Assembly: GCA_028285545.1 (NCBI GenBank)
Contig: JANQPA010000055.1
Location: 37,154 to 101,153, forward strand
Direction of reading: 5' to 3'
Source: Saprospiraceae bacterium
GTDB lineage: Bacteria; Bacteroidota; Bacteroidia; Chitinophagales; Saprospiraceae
Length of the DNA: 64,000 nt
The notes beneath the pieces were generated by a model that saw only the letters and a program-made list of their open reading frames with translations, searched no databases and was not told the origin of the DNA. Shown here piece after piece: positions 33,511 to 41,839 of this stretch. The position numbers and the translations under genes are program-made. The number at the start of each line of letters is the position of its first letter. The stretch's first letter is position 1.

Positions 33511-34869
33511 TTATTCTGGCCCTTTGGGACCGAGTTGTCCTTCCGCCTTTTTCAACAATTTGCTAGATTGGTAAACATGACCACTTTTTATTACAGTGTG
33601 AACAGAACGCGTGTTCCGAATATCTTTTAGTGGATTGCCTTTAATGATAAACAAGTCTGCCCATTTTCCTATTTCAATACTTCCGAGCTGATCACTCATC
33701 TTAATTGCTTTTGCACTATTCAAGGTAGCTATTTTCAGGACTTCAGCATTAGGAATTCCTGATTCAGAAAGAATTTGCATTTCTCTATGACTACAAAATC
33801 CTCCCAATTGAAAACCAAGGAAATTTTGGTCCAAATAGGGACGATCTGTTCCCATGGAGATAAGACCGCCAGCATCATAAAATCTTTTAATAACCTTAAT
33901 TTTTACTTTATAAATCAGAGCACATAAACTACCAAAACCGGAAAGGGGCGGGTCTCCAATTAATTGTCTCGCATATGGGCTTAAAAATCTTTTTTCATCC
34001 GTCCAAAATTCAAAAACTTCAGATTCATTTCTCCCTATGGCACCATAGGTAGTGAGGGTAGCATTAAAGTAAACTTTGTGTTTTACATATTTTTGAATGA
34101 TATTTTCGAGTTGCGGATCGTCAGGGTCAATTTTAACCAAACTATTATAGGCAGAGGTATTGTTGAAAAATAACTCACCACCTAAAAAATGTTCCACCCG
34201 ATCAATTCCCATCTCAATGGCATCTTCAGGGTTAACGGATCCCCGAAAACCGGAATCCAGGTGAGCAGTAACCGTTAGGCCATGCTGATGAGCTCTCTCA
34301 ATCAATGCTCTTAAATGGGCAGCATTTATTCCCTTGGCTTTGAAACCTTTCGCGCCCAGTGCTACCCATTTATCTACCCTATTGTAAATGTCTTGAGTGC
34401 TCATATCATTATCCCAATCTGGTGCAGACCGTCCAAAATAGGGGCCTGAGCTTAAAATTCTGGGGCCTATAGATTTGCCAGCATCCACATTTTTTCGAAA
34501 TTCCAGCATTTTATAAGGCTCAATTTCTCCGGCAGGAAAAGTGGCAGTCACACCATTTGCTAAAAAAATCAAAGGTTGAGCCAGTGTATCATCATATACT
34601 TTACCATCAAATTGAACCCGATAATGGGCATGTAAATCTATCATACCGGGCAGAATATAATCCTCTTCTCCCAAGGTCAATGTATCATAGGACCAATTTC
34701 CGTTATCTTCATCCAAAGAAAATATTTTACCATTCCTGATGAATAGCCCTTCATTTTTTTCTACATCATTTGATACAGATGTAAATCTCCACCCTCCTTT
34801 AAGGAATAAATTTTGAGCTTTTAAGGAAAATGAACCTAAAATTACAATCAGGATTACTGAATATTTCAT
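33511..34869 (-). CDS. Secreted amidohydrolase-superfamily protein
   Basis: A signal peptide (about 1-18, ending LKAQ) precedes a metal-dependent amidohydrolase of the imidazolonepropionase/prolidase-like group. Metal ligands are visible: DLHAH near 80, a likely carboxylated Lys in GFKAKG near 176, VTAHLDSG near 200, VEHFLGG near 226 and GTDRPY near 344. The C-terminal IGKWADLFIIKGNPL closes the small beta-sandwich domain. It probably hydrolyses a cyclic or acyl-amino acid or dipeptide bond in the periplasm; substrate unknown. It follows the phospholipase C-like gene after a 134-base gap filled by a hexanucleotide repeat. Confidence 0.88.
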   Translation of the reverse strand: MKYSVILIVILGSFSLKAQNLFLKGGWRFTSVSNDVEKNEGLFIRNGKIFSLDEDNGNWSYDTLTLGEEDYILPGMIDLHAHYRVQFDGKVYDDTLAQPLIFLANGVTATFPAGEIEPYKMLEFRKNVDAGKSIGPRILSSGPYFGRSAPDWDNDMSTQDIYNRVDKWVALGAKGFKAKGINAAHLRALIERAHQHGLTVTAHLDSGFRGSVNPEDAIEMGIDRVEHFLGGELFFNNTSAYNSLVKIDPDDPQLENIIQKYVKHKVYFNATLTTYGAIGRNESEVFEFWTDEKRFLSPYARQLIGDPPLSGFGSLCALIYKVKIKVIKRFYDAGGLISMGTDRPYLDQNFLGFQLGGFCSHREMQILSESGIPNAEVLKIATLNSAKAIKMSDQLGSIEIGKWADLFIIKGNPLKDIRNTRSVHTVIKSGHVYQSSKLLKKAEGQLGPKGPE

Positions 34870-34935
34870 TTTCTAAATGTTATTTATAAAGGCATAAAAA
34901 CCTATATTTTTGAAAAACAGCCAAAGCATCACCCC

Positions 34936-34995
34936 ATTGCCATTGCCATTGATATTGCCATTGATATTGACATTGACATTGATATTGCCATTGAC
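34936..34995. repeat. Hexanucleotide repeat array (ATTGNN)10
   Basis: Ten consecutive hexamers read ATTGCC, ATTGCC, ATTGAT, ATTGCC, ATTGAT, ATTGAC, ATTGAC, ATTGAT, ATTGCC, ATTGAC. The array occupies almost half the gap between the phospholipase C-like gene and the amidohydrolase gene. All three minus-strand frames through it are open. Confidence 0.9.
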
Positions 34996-35003
34996 ATTTA
35001 ATC

Positions 35004-36296
35004 TCATTCATTAGCATGTTTTCTGCCAATAATGCTTCCAGATTGTGCCTGCTCTTCTAGGCGTTTTAGTGCTTCTTGTTCCCTCTTGCTAAGTTTTTCG
35101 GGTTTTAATTTGCTTAAGTCAGGCTGGCCAGCATCGATCCAGGCAGTATACCAGGCACTTGCTATAGATAAGATGGCATCCTGCATCCTCTTTTCCACCA
35201 TCCCCTTCATTTCATTTTGATAGGCTTCAGCATATGCTTCACATTGGATTCGAATGGTTTGGTTCAGACGCTCATCGTAACAAAATTGCTGATCCTCAGG
35301 GAAAGACCCGCTGAGTCTTTTTTCAATGCTAAGAACACTATCCACTAAAACATGACTTGCCAAGACTACCTCCCAAAAATATTCTTTTGGATTTTCAATG
35401 TATTGGGCCTTGCCCACAAACAGATCATAGTTTTTATCTGCAAATAATTCAGGTATGCGGCTTTCCCAAAATGCATGAATGCCTACCTGGTTGGTCAGTT
35501 GACCGTTATAATTTTCGGTGGTATGTAGGGGTACATGTGCATCACCAATATAATGTCCCATTTCGGCAGAGAGTCTTAAAATTGTTTTGGGATCTTTAGC
35601 CCTAAAAGCACTTGTTAGCCTATTCTGCATTTGCAAAAGGTGATAAGGCACAATACCATATACAGAAAATCGGTCTATAGCAACTGAGGTTTGACAATCG
35701 CCGGAAATACCCAGTTTTTCCTCCCATAATTCACAAGGAACCGTCCATTGATCCTCATAATATTGAGGCTGAATGTAATTGCGGAAGAATTCGATATAGT
35801 CTTCTTTTTTTATTCCTTCCTCCGGCCAGGGAGAAAGGTTTTTTTCTGTTTCTCCAATATACTTTAGCCTACTTCCCTGCCAGGAGACCACCTCATTTCC
35901 AAAAATCTTAAGGCTATCATTTTGTGGGCTTAGCCAATAGACATCAGTGTATTTTGCAAGGGCTTCGGTCCAATCACGAGGTACCTCTTCAAAAGGGTAG
36001 GTTCCCCAATGATCAATATCGATAAAATGCCTAGGTCCTTCAAACTTGGTCGCATAACGTCTTTTATCAGGATCCACGGCATGCTCAGTGATGTATTCTA
36101 TATTTTTTTTAAAAAAAATGATCATTTCTGGTGGCAGGGAAAAGACAGCCACCCTGTTAATTCTGCGATGTCCCCAAAAACCCCAAATGGAATGAAAAGA
36201 TAAGGTTGAAGAAAAAAGAATTAATACTATTAATCCGAAGATGGAACTAACCAGGCCAGGCCTGAGTCGTTTAGACTTGTTTTGCAGGGACATCAA
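35004..36296 (-). CDS. Secreted zinc-dependent phospholipase C/S1-P1 nuclease-fold protein
   Basis: After an N-terminal hydrophobic segment (about 15-38) the mature protein begins near WGFWGHRRINRVAVFSLP, giving the Trp and His that coordinate the zinc cluster in this all-alpha fold. Further ligands appear as HFIDIDHWG (about 90-98), HYIGDAHVPLHTTENYNG (about 247-264) and HAFWES. The order W/H...HxxD...HxxGDxHxPLH matches the phospholipase C/P1 nuclease superfamily, whose members cleave phosphodiester bonds in lipids or nucleic acids. At 430 residues it has an extra C-terminal helical region rich in Lys and Glu. It lies 25 bases after the DUF4340 gene. Confidence 0.85.
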   Translation of the reverse strand: MMSLQNKSKRLRPGLVSSIFGLIVLILFSSTLSFHSIWGFWGHRRINRVAVFSLPPEMIIFFKKNIEYITEHAVDPDKRRYATKFEGPRHFIDIDHWGTYPFEEVPRDWTEALAKYTDVYWLSPQNDSLKIFGNEVVSWQGSRLKYIGETEKNLSPWPEEGIKKEDYIEFFRNYIQPQYYEDQWTVPCELWEEKLGISGDCQTSVAIDRFSVYGIVPYHLLQMQNRLTSAFRAKDPKTILRLSAEMGHYIGDAHVPLHTTENYNGQLTNQVGIHAFWESRIPELFADKNYDLFVGKAQYIENPKEYFWEVVLASHVLVDSVLSIEKRLSGSFPEDQQFCYDERLNQTIRIQCEAYAEAYQNEMKGMVEKRMQDAILSIASAWYTAWIDAGQPDLSKLKPEKLSKREQEALKRLEEQAQSGSIIGRKHANE

Positions 36297-36321
36297 TTGT
36301 GAAGTTTAATCCTCCTCCAAT

Positions 36322-37335
36322 TTACTCAAAAAAGAAATCATATGCCCAAAGTATTTTATTAATAACAATGTTTTGGGTAAGCATAAAATCTGTTTCATTA
36401 TACTCGACAAAAAATCTTTCAATCTGGCCATATTGCTGGAGGCCTGTTTTAGGATCAATAATCACCCCTTTTGGAACAATAGGATATAGCTTCAATTCCG
36501 TTTCTTTTGCCTCCCTATTCTTTAGTCGAATAATACTAAAAGGCACCAATTGAAGAATAGAATCTCTGACAGGGTTTTCATTTTCAAAAGCTTCCGCAAT
36601 GATATTTTCATATCCCATCAGATAGGCTTCTATCTTAGAGGAACTGAGAGGGCGATTTATTCTGGGCGTTATTTCATAAAAAGGAGTCACCTCATATTGA
36701 TTACTTTCCTTTTTTAATATAAAAGATTTGTTCTTTTGCTTCGGGTATTCAATACTGATGGAAGCAATATCTTCATTCTGGAAGGATAATAAAGTTTTAT
36801 CTCTCCAATCTTCTCCAACAAGATTATATCGAAACCTTATGTTTCCCTCCCAACCGGGTATATGAGTTACATAAGGTTGTTCCGCTCCTTCCATGATGGC
36901 GTGAGTTCCACGTTCATCGGCAGTTCCTCCACCTATATAATAAGTTTTCAAAACTTTATCATTTTTATCATAAAGTTCCACCTTAATACCTTGGCTCGAC
37001 AATTCTTTGATCATATTTTCTACTGCTGCTACTGGAGGTTTATACTTTACCTGTATTCTACTTACTGCATCCAAAAGATTTTCTATTGCATTAGGACGGG
37101 CCTTGTATTGGTCATTATAAAGCCAATATCCTTTCTGTCGAGTTAATAAGGTTTTATTTCCTCTTCGATCGGCAATGAAGATTTTATTGACCTGATTGAT
37201 GTCTTCAGGTGCGAATTTTCTATCCGCCACTAATAAGGAGGTATTATCCCCCTCAAGTCCATTTGAAAATACAAGGTATCCAACTACAGTTCCCAACAAG
37301 AGAAAAACAATAAGCAATATTTTGGTACGATCCAT
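36322..37335 (-). CDS. DUF4340 protein of the gliding ABC-transporter cluster
   Basis: I place the start at the ATG at 37335 (MDRTKILLIVFLLLG), because the frame extends upstream only into the inverted-repeat element at 37359-37529. The 337-residue product has one N-terminal transmembrane segment (about 5-23) and a periplasmic beta-rich region with repeated structure typical of DUF4340, a domain often encoded beside ABC-2-type transporters and GldG-like proteins. Here it follows gldG on the same strand, but a 193-base gap holding a MITE-like repeat now separates them. A role in the GldAFG-type transporter complex is inferred from context only. Confidence 0.82.
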   Translation of the reverse strand: MDRTKILLIVFLLLGTVVGYLVFSNGLEGDNTSLLVADRKFAPEDINQVNKIFIADRRGNKTLLTRQKGYWLYNDQYKARPNAIENLLDAVSRIQVKYKPPVAAVENMIKELSSQGIKVELYDKNDKVLKTYYIGGGTADERGTHAIMEGAEQPYVTHIPGWEGNIRFRYNLVGEDWRDKTLLSFQNEDIASISIEYPKQKNKSFILKKESNQYEVTPFYEITPRINRPLSSSKIEAYLMGYENIIAEAFENENPVRDSILQLVPFSIIRLKNREAKETELKLYPIVPKGVIIDPKTGLQQYGQIERFFVEYNETDFMLTQNIVINKILWAYDFFFE

Positions 37336-37358
37336 TTTTATGGTGTTATGGTAGTCTA

Positions 37359-37529
37359 GAGGCTGTCTCATCCGTACGGATTCGCCAACCAATATTATTT
37401 TTTTGAGAGCATTTTTTTAAGGGAAAATGAAATTTTCCCTTAAAAAAATGCTCTTAAAAAGAAAATTATTTGGCAGATCAGAACGAGGAACGCCTGTCTA
37501 CCGACAGGTAGAAGTTTTGAGACGCCCTC
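37359..37529. mobile_element. MITE-like element between gldG and the DUF4340 gene
   Basis: Ends are imperfect inverted repeats, GAGGCTGTCTCA (37359-37370) and TGAGACGCCCTC (37518-37529), with a TA dinucleotide on each outer side (37357-37358 and 37530-37531). The centre is a perfect 23-bp stem (37406-37428 with 37432-37454, loop GAA), and a CCTGTC/GACAGG hairpin lies at 37491-37506. There is no coding capacity. A TA target points to an IS630/mariner-type source, by inference. The right end supplies the G of the gldG stop codon TAG. Confidence 0.7.
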
Positions 37530-39241
37530 TATTCAAATCTTCTTTTTCGAACAATATTAAAAATCAATCCAAATAGAAATAAAAACAATAGAGGTAGGAT
37601 CAAATTCAAAGCCTGCCAGTAGGTTTTCTCCTGATCAACTTTAGCTGTATCCAGAAGTCTCAATTTCACTTCTTTCCCTCTAGCCTCAATTAGGCCGGTG
37701 TCATCCACCAAATATTCAATAGTATTTAAAAGAAAATCTTTATTAGAGTAGATTTGACCATCATATTCATTAAAGCCAAGAGGAGCAACCTGATTGGTTC
37801 TGCGATTAATTTTACTTTTTGCTATATCTCCATCTGTAACCACCACCATTCGATTGGGTACACTTTCGGTGACAAAAGACTGGCCAATATCCTGAAGTCC
37901 TTGCCTCATCGCCTGGGTAATCCGATTCTCATACATGGAAGGGAATACTCCTTCCAAAGCCATAGCTACAGCTTGTCTTCCTTTATTATATAAATTGGGG
38001 TCTAATCCCATCCTCAAAAATTCGAAATCCATTCGAACCGGGAGGAATTGAACACGGGAATTTGCAGAAGTACTTAGCAGCGAAATTTTTTGCACTTCAG
38101 TTTTTGTCCGAACACTGGTATCTATAGAACTTGCATAGTGCAAATTCACCCCATCAACACTTTTTACAATAGGGTGATCAGAAGAGGGGACCACTATCGG
38201 ATGATATGGATAAACAAAATTATCAAATTGAGGAGCATTACCAATTTGTCCTACAGCAAGTGGAATGACCGTTGCATTCATATCCAATACCAGATTGGGT
38301 TGTATCCTTATCCCATACCTAAATAGAAGGTCATCCAATTTTAAATCAAATTCTTTGGGCAAAAACAGTCCTCGCGACAAGCTATCCAGATTGACGGCCA
38401 ACTTATCAATGAGCCACAATACTTTGCCTCCGTTCATGATATATTGATCAATCTTAAATTTATCTTTTTCAGAAAAAGGAAGAGTAGGTTTAGCAATAAT
38501 GAGTGCTGCCAAATCCTGACTGATATAAGTGGTGCTATCCAGGTTGATCCGTCCGGTTTCATAAAAACTTCTTAAAGAACGTTCAAGATCTGCTGTTTGA
38601 GAACGATCCAATTCTCCATGCCCCGTTGAAAAGGCAATGGGCTTCCTAACGGGAGTTTTGAGTTTCTGAATGGCATTAGCCAATTTATACTCAAGAAGGC
38701 CAACAGAGTTATTTAATACAATTTCCTGTGGCATTCCGGGAACCTGATTTTCCAACAACTGAACCGGAATAGAACGCCCCTTATAAAAGATTTGAGCATA
38801 AGGGTAAATAAGTTTGGAGGTAGTTTCATTATTATCCTTAACCCTCAAGGTGGTAGGCAAGATCCCTTCCTTTGCATATGCCTCCCGACGAGCATTAATT
38901 TCTTCTACAGTTCCATTTGATGGATCTTCAAATGCATATTCAATAAATCCCGATTCTCCCCTGAAATCATCTAAAATCTCTTGAGTAGCTCGTTGAAGAC
39001 GCTTAAATCCAGCAGGGAACTCTCCTGCCAGTAAAACCTGGACATATACGACATCGTCCAATTCACGTAACAGGTTTCGGGTCGCTTGAGTTAAAGAATA
39101 TCGTTTGTCTTCAGTAAGGTCTAAAAAAGTATACAAAGCTTGATTGCCAAATCGAATATTAGCAAGAATATTGATCAGGATAATCAATCCCAGGAAAAGA
39201 CCAAACTGTATAAATGATTGAATTTTTTTATTTTTTTGCAT
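37529..39241 (-). CDS. gldG: Gliding motility-associated ABC transporter substrate-binding protein GldG
   Basis: The 570-residue protein has a transmembrane segment near the N-terminus (about 12-30), a large periplasmic region and a C-terminal transmembrane segment (LNLILPLLFLFLFGLIF) followed by a basic tail. The LTEDKRYSLTQATRNLLREL block near 42-61 and the FSTGHGELD segment (about 205) are characteristic of GldG and the related ABC_transp_aux family. With GldF and GldA it forms an ABC complex required for gliding in Flavobacterium johnsoniae. It starts 45 bases after gldF. The stop codon TAG lies at the edge of a MITE-like element and its last base belongs to that element. Confidence 0.93.
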   Translation of the reverse strand: MQKNKKIQSFIQFGLFLGLIILINILANIRFGNQALYTFLDLTEDKRYSLTQATRNLLRELDDVVYVQVLLAGEFPAGFKRLQRATQEILDDFRGESGFIEYAFEDPSNGTVEEINARREAYAKEGILPTTLRVKDNNETTSKLIYPYAQIFYKGRSIPVQLLENQVPGMPQEIVLNNSVGLLEYKLANAIQKLKTPVRKPIAFSTGHGELDRSQTADLERSLRSFYETGRINLDSTTYISQDLAALIIAKPTLPFSEKDKFKIDQYIMNGGKVLWLIDKLAVNLDSLSRGLFLPKEFDLKLDDLLFRYGIRIQPNLVLDMNATVIPLAVGQIGNAPQFDNFVYPYHPIVVPSSDHPIVKSVDGVNLHYASSIDTSVRTKTEVQKISLLSTSANSRVQFLPVRMDFEFLRMGLDPNLYNKGRQAVAMALEGVFPSMYENRITQAMRQGLQDIGQSFVTESVPNRMVVVTDGDIAKSKINRRTNQVAPLGFNEYDGQIYSNKDFLLNTIEYLVDDTGLIEARGKEVKLRLLDTAKVDQEKTYWQALNLILPLLFLFLFGLIFNIVRKRRFE

Positions 39242-39286
39242 ACAAAGGTAGAATAGATATCAATTTTTTAATTCTCAGATTTGGCC

Positions 39287-40018
39287 TTACCATTTCCTCC
39301 TTTCCAGTGATAAGAGTGTTGTCATTAAAAACAAGGCAATTACACTAAAAAAATAAATAAGGTCCCGGGTATCCAATACTCCCCTACTAATGGAAGTATA
39401 GTGATAATCAATTCCAATCATCTGAATAACATCATCCAGTTTGCCAACAAACACTGATAGCTTGCTGATATAAAAAAAGCCATAATAAAAAATAAAGCAT
39501 AAGAAGGTGGCCAAAACAAAAGCAATAATTTGATTTTGGCTTACAGAAGAAGCAAATAAACCAATAGCTGAAAATGTTGCAGCCAATAAAAACAATCCAA
39601 TATAGGATCCCAAAATAGCACCTCCATCCAGATTTCCCTTAGGAATACCCAATTGATGCACGGTATAGTAATATAATATGGTAGGCAAAATAGCAAAAAG
39701 AACGACTATTAAAGCCGCCAGATATTTACCCATAATTATTTCCAAATCACGGACAGGCTTGGTAACCAAAAGTTCAATGGTTCCACTTTGGTTTTCCTCA
39801 GAAAACAGTCGCATAGTAATGGCTGGAATTAGAAACATAAAAATGACCGGAGCGATATCAAAAAGTTGATTTAATGTGGCAAAATTATAGTCTAATAAAC
39901 TGGTATCAGGAAACACAAACACCACCAAGCCTAAAATAATGAGAAATACACCGATAGCAATGTACCCGATTAAGGAGCTAAAAAAACCATTTACTTCTTT
40001 TAAAAAAATACTGAACAT
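39287..40018 (-). CDS. gldF: Gliding motility-associated ABC transporter permease GldF
   Basis: This is a 243-residue ABC-2-type permease with about six transmembrane segments. It begins MFSIFLKEVNGFFSSLIGYIAIGVF and contains FLIPAITMRLFSEENQSGTIELLVTKPV (about 57-84, split by the membrane segments), the cytoplasmic coupling region typical of GldF/NosY-type permeases. It acts in the inner membrane with the ATPase GldA and with GldG. It lies 43 bases after the small secreted-protein gene and 45 bases before gldG, so all are probably one message. Confidence 0.93.
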   Translation of the reverse strand: MFSIFLKEVNGFFSSLIGYIAIGVFLIILGLVVFVFPDTSLLDYNFATLNQLFDIAPVIFMFLIPAITMRLFSEENQSGTIELLVTKPVRDLEIIMGKYLAALIVVLFAILPTILYYYTVHQLGIPKGNLDGGAILGSYIGLFLLAATFSAIGLFASSVSQNQIIAFVLATFLCFIFYYGFFYISKLSVFVGKLDDVIQMIGIDYHYTSISRGVLDTRDLIYFFSVIALFLMTTLLSLERRKW

Positions 40019-40061
40019 CTATTTTAGTTGTTAGTTGTTTGTTATTAGGTGGATTTGATGT

Positions 40062-40733
40062 TTATTTTGATGATTTTTTTATAAAAATCAGGTTTCGATC
40101 ATTAAAAGCGACTAAGGCTCGAAGCAGGGTTTCTCCATCAGTTTCTTCTAAGCTTCTAACCAATCTGGCTACTTGTGGATCTTTATTCACCCATTTCAAT
40201 AGATTTGATTTTGAAAAAGGTTGCATCTCTCCACTTTGAAAATCCAGGAGCAATGGATTATTTAAAATATTTTCTCGATTGATTGTCCCCGACCGAAAAG
40301 GTTGTCCTGTCAAGGGGTTATAGGCTTTGATTTCTACAGGAACCACTATTGGTTTTTGGTAGGAAAAAAAACAAAGTCTGCCAATTATACTAAGACCTGC
40401 AAAACTAGCCAGCTCCTTACCGACTTCTCTTCTATCAATTTGAATAAATGGGCGTCCTTTAATACATATTCCCCAAATTTGGTTAAAATCAATGGTTTGT
40501 TGAGATCTCAAGCGCAAAGAAGCTACTTGTGCCAGCAAAGTTTGAGGGTTAACAGTATAAATGATTTCAACTTCTTGTAAACTGTATGCAGGTTGATTGC
40601 TTTGGAATTGTTCAAAAGAAAGGTATAGGCCATCCTCAAAACTAAAATTTCGGTTTAACAATAAACTATCTTGTCCATAAAGTCCTAAATGGCCAAAAAA
40701 AATCAGAAAGTAAACAACACATAATCTTACCAT
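40062..40733 (-). CDS. Unrecognised secreted protein encoded between gldA and gldF
   Basis: The 223-residue product has a signal peptide (about 1-20, ending GLYGQ) and a mature region without membrane segments or recognised domain. A segment near 90-125 (IWGICIKGRPFIQI..REVGKELASFAGLSIIGRLCFF) is the most structured-looking. The same kind of short secreted protein is not part of the classical gldFG unit of Flavobacterium. It starts five bases after the gldA stop and ends 43 bases before gldF, so it must be co-expressed with the transporter. A periplasmic accessory role is inferred from position only. Confidence 0.75.
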   Translation of the reverse strand: MVRLCVVYFLIFFGHLGLYGQDSLLLNRNFSFEDGLYLSFEQFQSNQPAYSLQEVEIIYTVNPQTLLAQVASLRLRSQQTIDFNQIWGICIKGRPFIQIDRREVGKELASFAGLSIIGRLCFFSYQKPIVVPVEIKAYNPLTGQPFRSGTINRENILNNPLLLDFQSGEMQPFSKSNLLKWVNKDPQVARLVRSLEETDGETLLRALVAFNDRNLIFIKKSSK

Positions 40734-40738
40734 CGGTC

Positions 40739-41641
40739 TTAGTTTCTGGTTAACTTTTGGAAGACATCTTCTACCGTCGAAGTCTGAGGATACAATTCCA
40801 AAAGATTAATCTTTTCCTGAACGGCGAACTGAAAAAGAGTCTTGCGTATATCTGTGGTAGAATAGAGTTGCCATCTGTTTTCTTCTATCATTTCAGCATC
40901 CTCTACCTCTTTTATATTGAGCAGCTTTTCTGTGGAAACGTTTTGATCAAATAAAGCAATGGTAATTTGCCGACCAAATATCCTTTGTTTTAATACAGAA
41001 ATGGGATCATTGGCCACTAATTTACCCTTATTAATGATCACCACTCTATCACATAAAGCCTGGACTTCCTGCATAATATGAGTAGAAAAAATGACAGTTT
41101 TCTCCTTTCCTATCTCTTTGATCAAAGATCTGATTTCAGCCAATTGATTGGGATCAAGGCCAGAAGTAGGTTCATCCAAAATCAAAACATCAGGATTATG
41201 AATCATGGCCTGGGCCAGCCCAACTCTTTGGCGATACCCTTTTGAAAGTGTGCCAATCAATTTATGTTGTTCCCTTTCCAATCCCGTCAATTGAATCATT
41301 TCATCAATTCGAGATTTTGGCTTACTCACCTTATGTAGGCGGGCAACAAAGTTTAGATACTCTTTTACATACATTTCCTTATAGAGTGGATTGTGTTCTG
41401 GCAGATAACCAATCCTTTTTCTTACCGCTATCGGCTCTTCTTCTACGTCATGACCACATACTGAAACCTGGCCACTGCTTTGTGGCAAAAAACAGGTAAT
41501 AATTTTCATGGTCGTTGTTTTTCCGGCACCATTAGGTCCCAAAAAACCAAGCACTTCTCCTTTGTTCGCCTCAAAAGAAATATTATCCACTGCCTTTTGA
41601 GTACCAAATTCCTTTGTCAAATCCTTTACCGAAACAGACAT
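40739..41641 (-). CDS. gldA: Gliding motility-associated ABC transporter ATP-binding protein GldA
   Basis: A 300-residue ABC ATPase with Walker A GPNGAGKTT (35-43), Q-loop region IGYLPEHNPLY (about 77-87), signature LSKGYRQR (132-139), Walker B LILDEP (153-158) and the switch His in FSTHIMQE. The C-terminal 80 residues form the extension typical of GldA/CcmA-type subunits. It powers the GldF/GldG complex at the inner membrane. It is the first gene of the leftward array, divergent from the dipeptide epimerase gene with about 200 bases between them for both promoters. Confidence 0.94.
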   Translation of the reverse strand: MSVSVKDLTKEFGTQKAVDNISFEANKGEVLGFLGPNGAGKTTTMKIITCFLPQSSGQVSVCGHDVEEEPIAVRKRIGYLPEHNPLYKEMYVKEYLNFVARLHKVSKPKSRIDEMIQLTGLEREQHKLIGTLSKGYRQRVGLAQAMIHNPDVLILDEPTSGLDPNQLAEIRSLIKEIGKEKTVIFSTHIMQEVQALCDRVVIINKGKLVANDPISVLKQRIFGRQITIALFDQNVSTEKLLNIKEVEDAEMIEENRWQLYSTTDIRKTLFQFAVQEKINLLELYPQTSTVEDVFQKLTRN

Positions 41642-41812
41642 GTAATAGTGTTAATGATTGATCATTTAGAGATGCTTTTTTGGCCTCTCTATGTAATAGT
41701 ATTAATTTTTGTGGCAATTAAATGGTTGATTTCAAGCCACAAAGGTGGAAAATTCAACCGTCCTTCCCAAATTTTACAGAATAAGATGGAAAGTAACGAA
41801 ATGTTTATTGCA

Positions 41813-41820
41813 TAAATTTG
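41813..41820 (+). promoter_or_regulatory. Candidate -7 element for the dipeptide epimerase gene
   Basis: TAAATTTG is an exact TAnnTTTG match ending 19 bases before the ATG, which would give a very short leader. The -33 region is not convincing. Confidence 0.4.
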
Positions 41821-41839
41821 TTAAAAAAAAGTTAAGTGC

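Noticed and set aside
34936..34995. Possible CRISPR or phase-variable coding repeat inside a known gene
   Set aside because: Units are six bases, contiguous and outside the recognised genes; only the overlapping small frame discussed in the findings would be affected.
37336..37392. Extended N-terminus of the DUF4340 protein
   Set aside because: The extra 19 residues are encoded by the end of the MITE-like element and would precede the natural membrane-segment start MDRTKILL.
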